DNA of 64,000 bases, taken from Eupeodes corollae. Taxonomy: Eukaryota > Arthropoda > Insecta > Diptera > Syrphidae. Under the pieces are notes generated by a model. The model did not search any database and had not been told where the DNA came from. It was given only the letters and a program-made list of their open reading frames with translations. A program made the translations under genes and the position numbers. The stretch lies in the NCBI RefSeq assembly GCF_945859685.1, contig NC_079147.1, forward strand, positions 58,744,946 through 58,808,945, read 5' to 3'. This document shows, one piece after another, positions 1 through 10,639 of the stretch (its first letter is position 1; each line of letters starts with the position of its first letter).

Positions 1-394
1 CTGAGAATAGGTTTTTATCTATTTTTTATATTCCTAAGTGCTATGGTTTAATAAATATTGTTAATTTAATAATTTTAAACTCTGTCGATAACTGCGCAAG
101 TGATTATTAATCAGTTTTTCTTTGTAGGAGCTGTAATTGTTTATTATTTATATTTGTCTTATTCATAATTTAAAAAAAGTTTAGTTCTCACATTAACTTA
201 ATACCTTAAAAATACTTAAGACGTGTCACAAGCTCCCGTGAACAACGGCTATTGTATTAAACGTATTATATTTCATTTATTTCACTATATTTAATTCATT
301 TATTAATTTCTTTATTATTAAAAAACCCTTTAGTAAGAACATTAAAGCCAGTGTGTGCAAAAATTTGGGAAAATCATTATAAAAGAGAATTATT

Positions 395-1736
395 ATGAAT
401 GGTAAGTGAAATAATAAACGAAAATACACCAATAACTATTAAATATACTGCTTTCCACTAATTAAATTTCAGCAAAACGCAGAAGAACTTCTTTGGGCCG
501 TTATACACGTAATTCTGCAGGCATGTGGAATGCAAGAACCCAAAGAACAGAAGAACAAACCCAACAAGATGATACTAATGCGCGTGTGGATGAACGAGCT
601 GGACGAAATGAACAAAGGCGATTAGAACAAATGCAAGCGCGTCGTTTGACAGTTAGCAGAAGCAGAGCAAGTGACCAGCAGCGTCAAAAGGTACATCGAT
701 CATTTACATATAATTCATTTCTGCGTCTAGCATTCGAGTATGACCCTGATATTCAATATTATGCTCATTCAAAAGTGGTAATTGGTGCTATGGACAAGGA
801 ATGTCCGCATTGTAAAGCTCTTAAGTTTAAAAATGAGACACCTGGGATGTGTTGGTCATCAGGAAAGGTCCAATTACCTGCAATTGAGACACCACCGGAA
901 CCATTGAACGGTTTACTTATCGGCACAGATCCAGATTCTAATCTTTTCCTAAAGTCAATTCGAACATTTAATTCGTGTTTCCAAATGACATCGTTCGGAG
1001 CAACAGAAATAGTTAAGAATATTCCTATCAACAATGGTCAACAATTCAATTCAACATTCAAAATCAAAGGCCAAATATATCACAAAATGGGCTCATTGCT
1101 GCCAATGCCGAACGAAGCATCTAAATTTTTACAAATTTACTTTATGGGCGGAGAAATGAACGTGTGGATGCACGTTGTGGCTATAATAACCTCGACTCGC
1201 ATTTTGCCAGACGCATCGTCAGCGACCTGGATGCTCTATTGAATGAGCATAATGAATTGTTGAAAATATTCAAATCTCACATGCACAATTTACAAAGTGA
1301 TAATCACGCTATTGTCATCAGTCCTGATAAATCACCTGTTGGAGAGCATATTCGTAGATTTAATGCACCTGTTCTTGACGATGTTGATGGAATCATGGTT
1401 GGCGACCGTACAAATAATAATCTACAGTTTATTGCTGATACACACCGTTTATATGATGCTCTCCAATATCCGCTAATGTTTTGGAAGGGACAGGATGGGT
1501 ATTGCATAAATATTAAACAACGATATTCTACAACAGGTGCCGAAACAAACAAGAATGTCAGATCGAAGGATTTTTATGCGTTTCAGTTGATGATTAGACG
1601 CGACCAGAGCAACGTTATTCTACGATGTCGTGAGCTTTGTCAGCAATTCATGGTCGACATGTATGTATGTAAAGATAGAGAGCGAACGATTACGATACTT
1701 GAGATTTAATCAACAAAAGTTGCGTGTGGAAGAATA
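395..1736 (+). pseudogene. Helitron Rep/helicase, N-terminal part (outer copy), broken
   Basis: A probable start ATG at 395 is followed after 7 nt by a small intron (402-472); the frame then reads on through 493 and encodes a basic, Arg/Gln-rich N-terminus. The frame is lost near 1160. The continuation from 1164 in another frame carries the Helitron-like N domain, including short stretches like EHNELLKIF, GEHIRRFNAP and YDALQYPLMFW. A second frame change occurs near 1670, after VDMYV. The segment that normally follows, with the HUH histidines of the Rep nuclease, is absent. The inner Helitron then interrupts the gene at 1736. Every defect is shared with the inner copy, so they predate the nesting. 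Family assignment is strong; function is excluded. Confidence 0.85.
402..472 (+). other. Predicted 71-nt intron in the outer Helitron gene
   Basis: GTAAGT directly follows ATGAATG (395-401), and a pyrimidine-rich TTTCAG ends at 472. Splicing would join the ATG in frame to the long N-terminal reading frame, which has no other good AUG near its beginning. The same sequence is at 2238-2308 in the inner copy. This is a prediction from splice signals and frame only. Confidence 0.6.
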
Positions 1737-1836
1737 TCTATATATATAAAATATTCCTGTCACAGTGTTAGTGGCCATATTCCTTCGAAACGGCTTAACC
1801 CATTTCAATGAAATTTTGCATATACATTCGGTAGGT
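1737..1836 (+). other. Helitron 5' terminal region
   Basis: The first 100 bases of the inner element. It starts with TC and an AT-rich tract, followed by a moderately conserved CGAAACGGCTTAACCC block. This is where the Helitron Rep protein is expected to nick to begin rolling-circle transfer. The corresponding part of the outer element lies before base 1. The first bases share TATATAAAAT with the insertion target at 3573 and 6559. Confidence 0.75.
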
Positions 1837-2230
1837 CTGAGAATAGGTTTTTATCTATTTTTTATATTCCTAAGTGCTATGGTTTAATAAATATTGTTAA
1901 TTTAATAATTTTAAACTCTGTCGATAACTGCGCAAGTGATTATTAATCAGTTTTTCTTTGTAGGAGCTGTAATTGTTTATTATTTATATTTGTCTTATTC
2001 ATAATTTAAAAAAAGTTTAGTTCTCACATTAACTTAATACCTTAAAAATACTTAAGACGTGTCACAAGCTCCCGTGAACAACGGCTATTGTATTAAACGT
2101 ATTATATTTCATTTATTTCACTATATTTAATTCATTTATTAATTTCTTTATTATTAAAAAACCCTTTAGTAAGAACATTAAAGCCAGTGTGTGCAAAAAT
2201 TTGGGAAAATCATTATAAAAGAGAATTATT

Positions 2231-5200
2231 ATGAATGGTAAGTGAAATAATAAACGAAAATACACCAATAACTATTAAATATACTGCTTTCCACTAATTA
2301 AATTTCAGCAAAACGCAGAAGAACTTCTTTGGGCCGTTATACACGTAATTCTGCAGGCATGTGGAATGCAAGAACCCAAAGAACAGAAGAACAAACCCAA
2401 CAAGATGATACTAATGCGCGTGTGGATGAACGAGCTGGACGAAATGAACAAAGGCGATTAGAACAAATGCAAGCGCGTCGTTTGACAGTTAGCAGAAGCA
2501 GAGCAAGTGACCAGCAGCGTCAAAAGGTACATCGATCATTTACATATAATTCATTTCTGCGTCTAGCATTCGAGTATGACCCTGATATTCAATATTATGC
2601 TCATTCAAAAGTGGTAATTGGTGCTATGGACAAGGAATGTCCGCATTGTAAAGCTCTTAAGTTTAAAAATGAGACACCTGGGATGTGTTGGTCATCAGGA
2701 AAGGTCCAATTACCTGCAATTGAGACACCACCGGAACCATTGAACGGTTTACTTATCGGCACAGATCCAGATTCTAATCTTTTCCTAAAGTCAATTCGAA
2801 CATTTAATTCGTGTTTCCAAATGACATCGTTCGGAGCAACAGAAATAGTTAAGAATATTCCTATCAACAATGGTCAACAATTCAATTCAACATTCAAAAT
2901 CAAAGGCCAAATATATCACAAAATGGGCTCATTGCTGCCAATGCCGAACGAAGCATCTAAATTTTTACAAATTTACTTTATGGGCGGAGAAATGAACGTG
3001 TGGATGCACGTTGTGGCTATAATAACCTCGACTCGCATTTTGCCAGACGCATCGTCAGCGACCTGGATGCTCTATTGAATGAGCATAATGAATTGTTGAA
3101 AATATTCAAATCTCACATGCACAATTTACAAAGTGATAATCACGCTATTGTCATCAGTCCTGATAAATCACCTGTTGGAGAGCATATTCGTAGATTTAAT
3201 GCACCTGTTCTTGACGATGTTGATGGAATCATGGTTGGCGACCGTACAAATAATAATCTACAGTTTATTGCTGATACACACCGTTTATATGATGCTCTCC
3301 AATATCCGCTAATGTTTTGGAAGGGACAGGATGGGTATTGCATAAATATTAAACAACGATATTCTACAACAGGTGCCGAAACAAACAAGAATGTCAGATC
3401 GAAGGATTTTTATGCGTTTCAGTTGATGATTAGACGCGACCAGAGCAACGTTATTCTACGATGTCGTGAGCTTTGTCAGCAATTCATGGTCGACATGTAT
3501 GTATGTAAAGATAGAGAGCGAACGATTACGATACTTGAGATTTAATCAACAAAAGTTGCGTGTGGAAGAATATATTATATAAAATACGTCCTGTGGAAAT
3601 CGACAGTATAATTTCTGCGGAAATTCCAGATCCGTCTACTGATCAAATGTTGTTTGATATTGTTACAACAAACATGATTCATGGCCCATGCGGCAATCTT
3701 AATCGTTCATCACCTTGCATGGCAGACGGAAAGTGTACTAAAAGTTTTCCGAAAAATTTCACTAACGATACAATCACAAATGTTGATGGATATCCAACTT
3801 ATCGTAGAAGACATCCCGACAATTGCAGACAATCATTTGTTAAAAATATTAACAGCGTAGACATTGACATTGATAACCGTTGGGTGGTCCCATATTCGCC
3901 TTTGCTGAGTAAAACATTCAATGCTCATATTAATGTTGAGTTCTGCAGTTCAGTGAAGAGCATCAAATACATTTGCAAGTATGTGAATAAAGGCAGTGAT
4001 ATGGCTGTTTTTCGGGTTGAAAATACCAATTTGAATGCTCCTCCGGTTAATAAAGATGACGAAATAACACTTTATCAAATTGGCCGGTACGTCAGCTCAA
4101 ATTAAGCTGTTTGGCGTATCTTTGGTTTCCCAATTCATGAACGGGATCCAGCAGTTACTCATTTAGTTATCCATCTTGAAAACGGCCAGCGCGTATATTT
4201 CACGAGCGAGACAGCGTTTGATTATGCTATTAGTCCACCAAAAACTACACTCACTGAATTTTTTGAATTGTGTAATCGTGCGGATGCTTTTGGTGCTTTC
4301 ACACGGACATTACTCTTTTCAGAAGTACCCCGCTATTTCACATGGGCTGCTACAAAAAAATAGATGCCTCGCAAGCAAGGTACGCCAATTGATGCATGTC
4401 CCGGTTTATTCAAATCAAATACCTTGGGGCAAGTATTTACAGTCAATCCAAAGCAGACTGAGTGCTTCTATCTTCGACTGTTATTGGTTAATATCACCGG
4501 TCCATTATCATTTGAACATATACGTAAAGTGAATGGACAACAGTATCCAACGTATAAAGATGCATGCCTTGCACTCGGCTTGCTGAAAGACGACAACCAA
4601 TGGGAATGTGTACTTACTGAAGCAGGATTGAACTGTACAGCTAAACAAATTCGCTTACTATTTGCTATAGTGCTGACTACATGTTTCCCGGCCAGAGCAG
4701 AGACATTATGGGATAATCACAAAGATTCAATGACTGATGATATATTGCATCAACATCGTACACGGTGCAACGATCTTACGATAATATTCAGTGACGCTAT
4801 GTACAATGAAGCATTGATTGCTATTGAGGATCTTTGCATTATAGTTGCCAACTTACCACTCAGTCATTTCGGTATGCATTCACCTACTCGAAATGCATCT
4901 GATTTAATAGACAATGAATCGAATCGTGAACAACAATACAATACTGCAGAAATGGCAGCGGTAGTTGCTCGCAATGTCCCAATAATGAATGAAGAACAAA
5001 GAACATCATGCTCGCAGTTTCGGCAGGACAAGGTGGATTCTTTTTTTGGATGCATCAGGTAGAACTGGCAAAACATTCCTTATTTCGCTAATTCTTGCTA
5101 AAATACGATCAAACAATGGTATCGCATTGGCTGTTGCATCTTCTGGCATTGCGGCAACTTTATTGGATGGAGGCAGAACAGCTCATTCAGTATTTAAACT

Positions 5201-6319
5201 GCCACTAAATATTCAAAACAATATAAAAAAACAATCATCCATGGCCACAGTGCTGAAACAGTGTAAAATTATCATCTGGTATGAATGCACTATGGCACAC
5301 AAACATTCACTTGAGGCATTGAACAGGACATTGAAAGACATAAAAAACAACGACAGACTATTTGGCGGCACTCTGTTACTCCTTTCAGGTGATTTCAGGC
5401 AAACACTTCCTGTTATTCCGCGTTTAACGTACGCTGATGAGATCAACGCGTGCTTTAAATCATCGCCACTGTGGCGTAATGTTGAAAAAGTACAATTGAA
5501 AGTAAATATGCGTGTTCAAATGCTTCAAGATCCATCCGCTGAAACATTTTAGAAGCAACTGTTAGATATAGGCGACGGAAAATTTACTACCGATGAAACT
5601 GATGCATAAAATTACCGGTCGATTTCTGCACGATTATTGATTCACAAGATGCTCTCATTGAACAGATATTTCCCGATGTACACCGAAAATATACAAATCA
5701 TGAGTGGCTGGCAGAAAGAGCAATTTTAGCAGCAAAAAATGTGGATGTCAACGATATAAACCTTAAGATACAACATTTGTTACCAGAAGACTTGGGGTCA
5801 TACAAATTAATTGATACAGTTTGTGATGCTACCGAAGCAGTAAATTATCCAACTGAGTTTTTGAACTCATTAGATTTACCAGGCATGCCACCGCATAATT
5901 TACAACTAAAGGTTGGATCTCCGGTAATTTTGCTTCGGAATTTGAACCCACCGCGGTTGTGCAACGGAACCCGATTAGCAATTAAAAAATGAATGAAAAA
6001 TGTTATCGAAGCCATTATTTTAAATGGCAAATTCCTAGGTGAACAAATATTACTACCGCGAATCCCTATTATACCTTCAGATGTGCCAATTCAATTCAAG
6101 CGCCTTCAATTTCCAATTAGATTTTCATTTGTAATGACTATCAATAAGTCTCAAGGCCAAACGATGTCTGTCTGCGGCTTAGATTTGAGTACTTCATGTT
6201 TTTCACATGGACAATTATACGTGGCGTGCTCTAGAGTGGGCAAACCATCCAGTTTGTTTGTATTGGCGAAAGATGGGATCACAAAAAATATTGTACACTC
6301 TGTTGCATTAAGGGATTGA
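2231..6319 (+). pseudogene. Helitron Rep/helicase (inner copy), disrupted
   Basis: Order: start ATG 2231, intron 2238-2308, basic N-terminus, Helitron-like N domain (3000-3545), then an abrupt join near 3573 to KIRPVEIDSI. This skips the Rep block that holds the HUH pair. The Y2-type motif YICKYVNK is kept (about 3970-3995). Stops follow at 4103 and about 4361. The PIF1-like helicase comes next: Walker A GRTGKT (about 5065; families usually have GGTGKT), Walker B IIWYEC in place of IIWDEC, then GDFRQTLPVI, INKSQGQT and LYVACSRV near the C-terminus. A 7-T run at 5041 puts the Walker A segment out of frame with the preceding AVSAGQGG, unlike the outer copy. Further stops lie near 5550, 5607 and 5991. 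The protein cannot be made whole, so movement would need help in trans. Confidence 0.88.
2238..2308 (+). other. Predicted intron in the inner Helitron gene
   Basis: Identical to 402-472: GTAAGT donor after ATGAATG and TTTCAG acceptor. It joins the first AUG to the open frame in the same phase. Confidence 0.6.
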
Positions 6320-6529
6320 TATTGTTTTTTTTTTTTTTAGTATTGTAATAATTAGCGATATGTTAAATTAAATTGATTAATTAAAAAAAAATTGTTTGGT
6401 GATTTGTTATTTTAATATTTTGTCACCGTTTACAGTACTCTATAGCTCTTCTACTTACATATATACCACATCCGTACAAACTTACAATAAGTTAGGTATT
6501 TATTTCTATTCTCTAGAATTTATTTATAT

Positions 6530-6558
6530 GACAAAACAAGGTTTGTCGGGTCAGCTAG
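6530..6558 (+). terminator. Helitron 3' hairpin and CTAG end (inner)
   Basis: GACAAA (6530-6535) pairs with TTTGTC (6542-6547) around the loop ACAAGG. A 7-nt spacer and the terminal CTAG follow. Helitrons use such a hairpin as the rolling-circle stop signal. Confidence 0.8.
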
Positions 6559-9306
6559 TATTATATAAAATACGTCCTGTGGAAATCGACAGTATAATTT
6601 CTGCGGAAATTCCAGATCCGTCTACTGATCAAATGTTGTTTGATATTGTTACAACAAACATGATTCATGGCCCATGCGGCAATCTTAATCGTTCATCACC
6701 TTGCATGGCAGACGGAAAGTGTACTAAAAGTTTTCCGAAAAATTTCACTAACGATACAATCACAAATGTTGATGGATATCCAACTTATCGTAGAAGACAT
6801 CCCGACAATTGCAGACAATCATTTGTTAAAAATATTAACAGCGTAGACATTGACATTGATAACCGTTGGGTGGTCCCATATTCGCCTTTGCTGAGTAAAA
6901 CATTCAATGCTCATATTAATGTTGAGTTCTGCAGTTCAGTGAAGAGCATCAAATACATTTGCAAGTATGTGAATAAAGGCAGTGATATGGCTGTTTTTCG
7001 GGTTGAAAATACCAATTTGAATGCTCCTCCGGTTAATAAAGATGACGAAATAACACTTTATCAAATTGGCCGGTACGTCAGCTCAAATTAAGCTGTTTGG
7101 CGTATCTTTGGTTTCCCAATTCATGAACGGGATCCAGCAGTTACTCATTTAGTTATCCATCTTGAAAACGGCCAGCGCGTATATTTCACGAGCGAGACAG
7201 CGTTTGATTATGCTATTAGTCCACCAAAAACTACACTCACTGAATTTTTTGAATTGTGTAATCGTGCGGATGCTTTTGGTGCTTTCACACGGACATTACT
7301 CTTTTCAGAAGTACCCCGCTATTTCACATGGGCTGCTACAAAAAAATAGATGCCTCGCAAGCAAGGTACGCCAATTGATGCATGTCCCGGTTTATTCAAA
7401 TCAAATACCTTGGGGCAAGTATTTACAGTCAATCCAAAGCAGACTGAGTGCTTCTATCTTCGACTGTTATTGGTTAATATCACCGGTCCATTATCATTTG
7501 AACATATACGTAAAGTGAATGGACAACAGTATCCAACGTATAAAGATGCATGCCTTGCACTCGGCTTGCTGAAAGACGACAACCAATGGGAATGTGTACT
7601 TACTGAAGCAGGATTGAACTGTACAGCTAAACAAATTCGCTTACTATTTGCTATAGTGCTGACTACATGTTTCCCGGCCAGAGCAGAGACATTATGGGAT
7701 AATCACAAAGATTCAATGACTGATGATATATTGCATCAACATCGTACACGGTGCAACGATCTTACGATAATATTCAGTGACGCTATGTACAATGAAGCAT
7801 TGATTGCTATTGAGGATCTTTGCATTATAGTTGCCAACTTACCACTCAGTCATTTCGGTATGCATTCACCTACTCGAAATGCATCTGATTTAATAGACAA
7901 TGAATCGAATCGTGAACAACAATACAATACTGCAGAAATGGCAGCGGTAGTTGCTCGCAATGTCCCAATAATGAATGAAGAACAAAGAACATCATGCTCG
8001 CAGTTTCGGCAGGACAAGGTGGATTCTTTTTTTTGGATGCATCAGGTAGAACTGGCAAAACATTCCTTATTTCGCTAATTCTTGCTAAAATACGATCAAA
8101 CAATGGTATCGCATTGGCTGTTGCATCTTCTGGCATTGCGGCAACTTTATTGGATGGAGGCAGAACAGCTCATTCAGTATTTAAACTGCCACTAAATATT
8201 CAAAACAATATAAAAAAACAATCATCCATGGCCACAGTGCTGAAACAGTGTAAAATTATCATCTGGTATGAATGCACTATGGCACACAAACATTCACTTG
8301 AGGCATTGAACAGGACATTGAAAGACATAAAAAACAACGACAGACTATTTGGCGGCACTCTGTTACTCCTTTCAGGTGATTTCAGGCAAACACTTCCTGT
8401 TATTCCGCGTTTAACGTACGCTGATGAGATCAACGCGTGCTTTAAATCATCGCCACTGTGGCGTAATGTTGAAAAAGTACAATTGAAAGTAAATATGCGT
8501 GTTCAAATGCTTCAAGATCCATCCGCTGAAACATTTTAGAAGCAACTGTTAGATATAGGCGACGGAAAATTTACTACCGATGAAACTGATGCATAAAATT
8601 ACCGGTCGATTTCTGCACGATTATTGATTCACAAGATGCTCTCATTGAACAGATATTTCCCGATGTACACCGAAAATATACAAATCATGAGTGGCTGGCA
8701 GAAAGAGCAATTTTAGCAGCAAAAAATGTGGATGTCAACGATATAAACCTTAAGATACAACATTTGTTACCAGAAGACTTGGGGTCATACAAATTAATTG
8801 ATACAGTTTGTGATGCTACCGAAGCAGTAAATTATCCAACTGAGTTTTTGAACTCATTAGATTTACCAGGCATGCCACCGCATAATTTACAACTAAAGGT
8901 TGGATCTCCGGTAATTTTGCTTCGGAATTTGAACCCACCGCGGTTGTGCAACGGAACCCGATTAGCAATTAAAAAATGAATGAAAAATGTTATCGAAGCC
9001 ATTATTTTAAATGGCAAATTCCTAGGTGAACAAATATTACTACCGCGAATCCCTATTATACCTTCAGATGTGCCAATTCAATTCAAGCGCCTTCAATTTC
9101 CAATTAGATTTTCATTTGTAATGACTATCAATAAGTCTCAAGGCCAAACGATGTCTGTCTGCGGCTTAGATTTGAGTACTTCATGTTTTTCACATGGACA
9201 ATTATACGTGGCGTGCTCTAGAGTGGGCAAACCATCCAGTTTGTTTGTATTGGCGAAAGATGGGATCACAAAAAATATTGTACACTCTGTTGCATTAAGG
9301 GATTGA
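6559..9306 (+). pseudogene. Helitron helicase half (outer copy), disrupted
   Basis: Contains the Y2-type motif region, the linker and the PIF1-like helicase, as in the inner copy. Because this copy has 8 T before the Walker A segment, MLAVSAGQGGFFFLDAS and GRTGKT (7994 onwards) are in one frame, which is probably the ancestral state. The stops at 7089, about 7347, 8537 and 8977 and the Walker B change (IIWYEC) are shared with the inner copy. Motifs near the end (INKSQGQT, LYVACSRV) are intact. It is a pseudogene despite long open stretches. Confidence 0.86.
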
Positions 9307-9516
9307 TATTGTTTTTTTTTTTTTTAGTATTGTAATAATTAGCGATATGTTAAATTAAATTGATTAATTAAAAAAAAATTGTTTGGTGATTTGTTATTTT
9401 AATATTTTGTCACCGTTTACAGTACTCTATAGCTCTTCTACTTACATATATACCACATCCGTACAAACTTACAATAAGTTAGGTATTTATTTCTATTCTC
9501 TAGAATTTATTTATAT

Positions 9517-9545
9517 GACAAAACAAGGTTTGTCGGGTCAGCTAG
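9517..9545 (+). terminator. Helitron 3' hairpin and CTAG end (outer)
   Basis: Same 6-bp stem, 6-nt loop and CTAG terminus as at 6530-6558. Confidence 0.8.
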
Positions 9546-9907
9546 TATTATATAAAATTTAATTCAAGTTTTTAGCGTTTTGGTTCGTAAGATATTTAGG
9601 GTTAACCAAAATGTTCACCTTTTTTTCAAACTGCTATATTAAAAAAACTACCCACGCAATTTTCTTGAAAACCCTTTCTGCATCTTTCAGCCTTATTATC
9701 TGTATAACAAAATTTATTTGAAATCGATATCTCTTCTGGTTCTTGAGCTATGGACGATGAAAAAAACAATGCGAAAGTACGTACACACATCACGCACAGA
9801 CATCTTTCTAAAAATCTTTACTTCGACTCTAGGGACCTTGAAACGTCGAGAAATGTCAAAATTTTTGACAAATAGGACCCATTACAATAACTTCCTATGG
9901 GAAGTTA
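9546..9907 (+). mobile_element. HINE/DINE-like element, right end, cut by the outer Helitron
   Basis: Matches the right-hand third of the copy at 21630-23275: TAATTCAAG, GGTTCGTAAGATATTTAGG, TTCACCTTTTTTTC, TCTTCTGGTTCTTGAGC and CTAGGGACCTTGAAACGTC in order. It ends in the hairpin AACTTCC-TATG-GGAAGTT (9889-9906). The left part of the element would lie upstream of the Helitron, outside the window. There is no coding sequence. Confidence 0.75.
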
Positions 9908-9956
9908 ATAAGACTGAACCCATTTTACGAAATGCTCTCTAAGTCTAGGTTACAGC

Positions 9957-10380
9957 CCGGGTCGAAGTGCTGTATTTTAAAATGTTGTAGGGTCGAAATT
10001 CTGTACGATCCTTTGTGTTGCTGTATGTTCATAATACAGTGTAGTTTATATCCTGTATTTCAAAATACTGTACATTTAAAATACTAAAAATGTGAGAAGC
10101 ATACAAACAATTAAAAAGAAGAAAATGGGAAAGAGAAAATAAGAAGACGATAGCATTTATTTTGTTTTTATTAATTCATAAATATGATATTCTTCAAGGA
10201 AACTATTTTAGAAAATTGTGCTAATCAAAAATTATGTATTCTTTAAAAAAGTATTCTGCTTACACAATTTTATATTTCCAGCATTTTGAAATACAGAATT
10301 TAGAACCAGTTTCTTGATCATACAGTATTTTGTATTTTAAATACAGGGTTATGATCCATACAGTATTTTGACCCCAACCC
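9957..10380. repeat. Candidate MITE built on CTGTATTTT words
   Basis: An imperfect inverted repeat pairs 9990-10010 (GGGTCGAAATTCTGTACGATC-like) with 10353-10375. Between and outside these, the words CTGTATTT and AAATACAG recur. There is no open frame. No clear target duplication was found, so this is only a candidate for a short non-autonomous DNA transposon. Confidence 0.35.
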
Positions 10381-10639
10381 TTTTAAGACTCCTTACCGAA
10401 GTCAGTAAAAATTCATCACAACTATTATTTGCTTGTAAGGGAATTATAAATTAACTTTTCCAAAAAGATGAAAACATACAAGGAGATATTGAGAAATTTA
10501 AAAGAATGGACAAAGGAAACAGCAGATGACTTACACAGTTTTCAAAAATGAAGTTGGTTTCCCATCTTCTAGCTGGTATACAAGTATCACGAAGTTTAGA
10601 TATAAACCTTGCAATGTAATTCGCATTTTTATTAAAGTT

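Larger units (their letters stand above)
1..1736 (+). mobile_element. Outer Helitron, left part (5' end lies before the window)
   Basis: Positions 1-1736 match 1837-3572 with no difference that I found, so this is the same Helitron family as the inner copy, entered about 100 bp after its 5' end. The stretch 1-394 is AT-rich non-coding leader. The copy is interrupted after ...AGAATA at 1736 by a complete Helitron that begins TC at 1737, and it resumes at 6559. Helitrons move by a rolling-circle mechanism and insert between A and T without target duplication, which is what this junction shows (A at 1736, T at 6559). Confidence 0.9.
1737..6558 (+). mobile_element. Complete inner Helitron, 4.8 kb, nested in its own family
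   Basis: The element begins TC (TCTATATATATAAAAT) at 1737 and ends CTAG at 6555-6558, with a short hairpin before the end. It is flanked by A (1736) and T (6559), the canonical Helitron A^T target with no duplication. Near the 5' end (about 1785-1835) is the stretch with CGAAACGGCTTAACCC, typical of insect Helitron heads. It carries a broken Rep/helicase gene on the same strand, so it is not autonomous as it stands. Compared with the two outer halves, I found only one difference: 7 T at 5041 against 8 T in the outer copy. Confidence 0.92.
6559..9545 (+). mobile_element. Outer Helitron, right part
   Basis: This resumes the outer copy exactly where it was cut and corresponds to 3573-6558 of the inner copy, with one extra T in the run ending near 8035. 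It ends CTAG at 9542-9545. The next bases, TATTATATAAAAT, belong to the HINE-like element that the outer Helitron entered, as homologous uninterrupted sequence at 22852 and 25715 shows. Confidence 0.9.

Noticed and set aside
493..1709. Intact Helitron replication protein
   Set aside because: Frame changes near 1160 and 1670 and the missing HUH block rule out a working protein.
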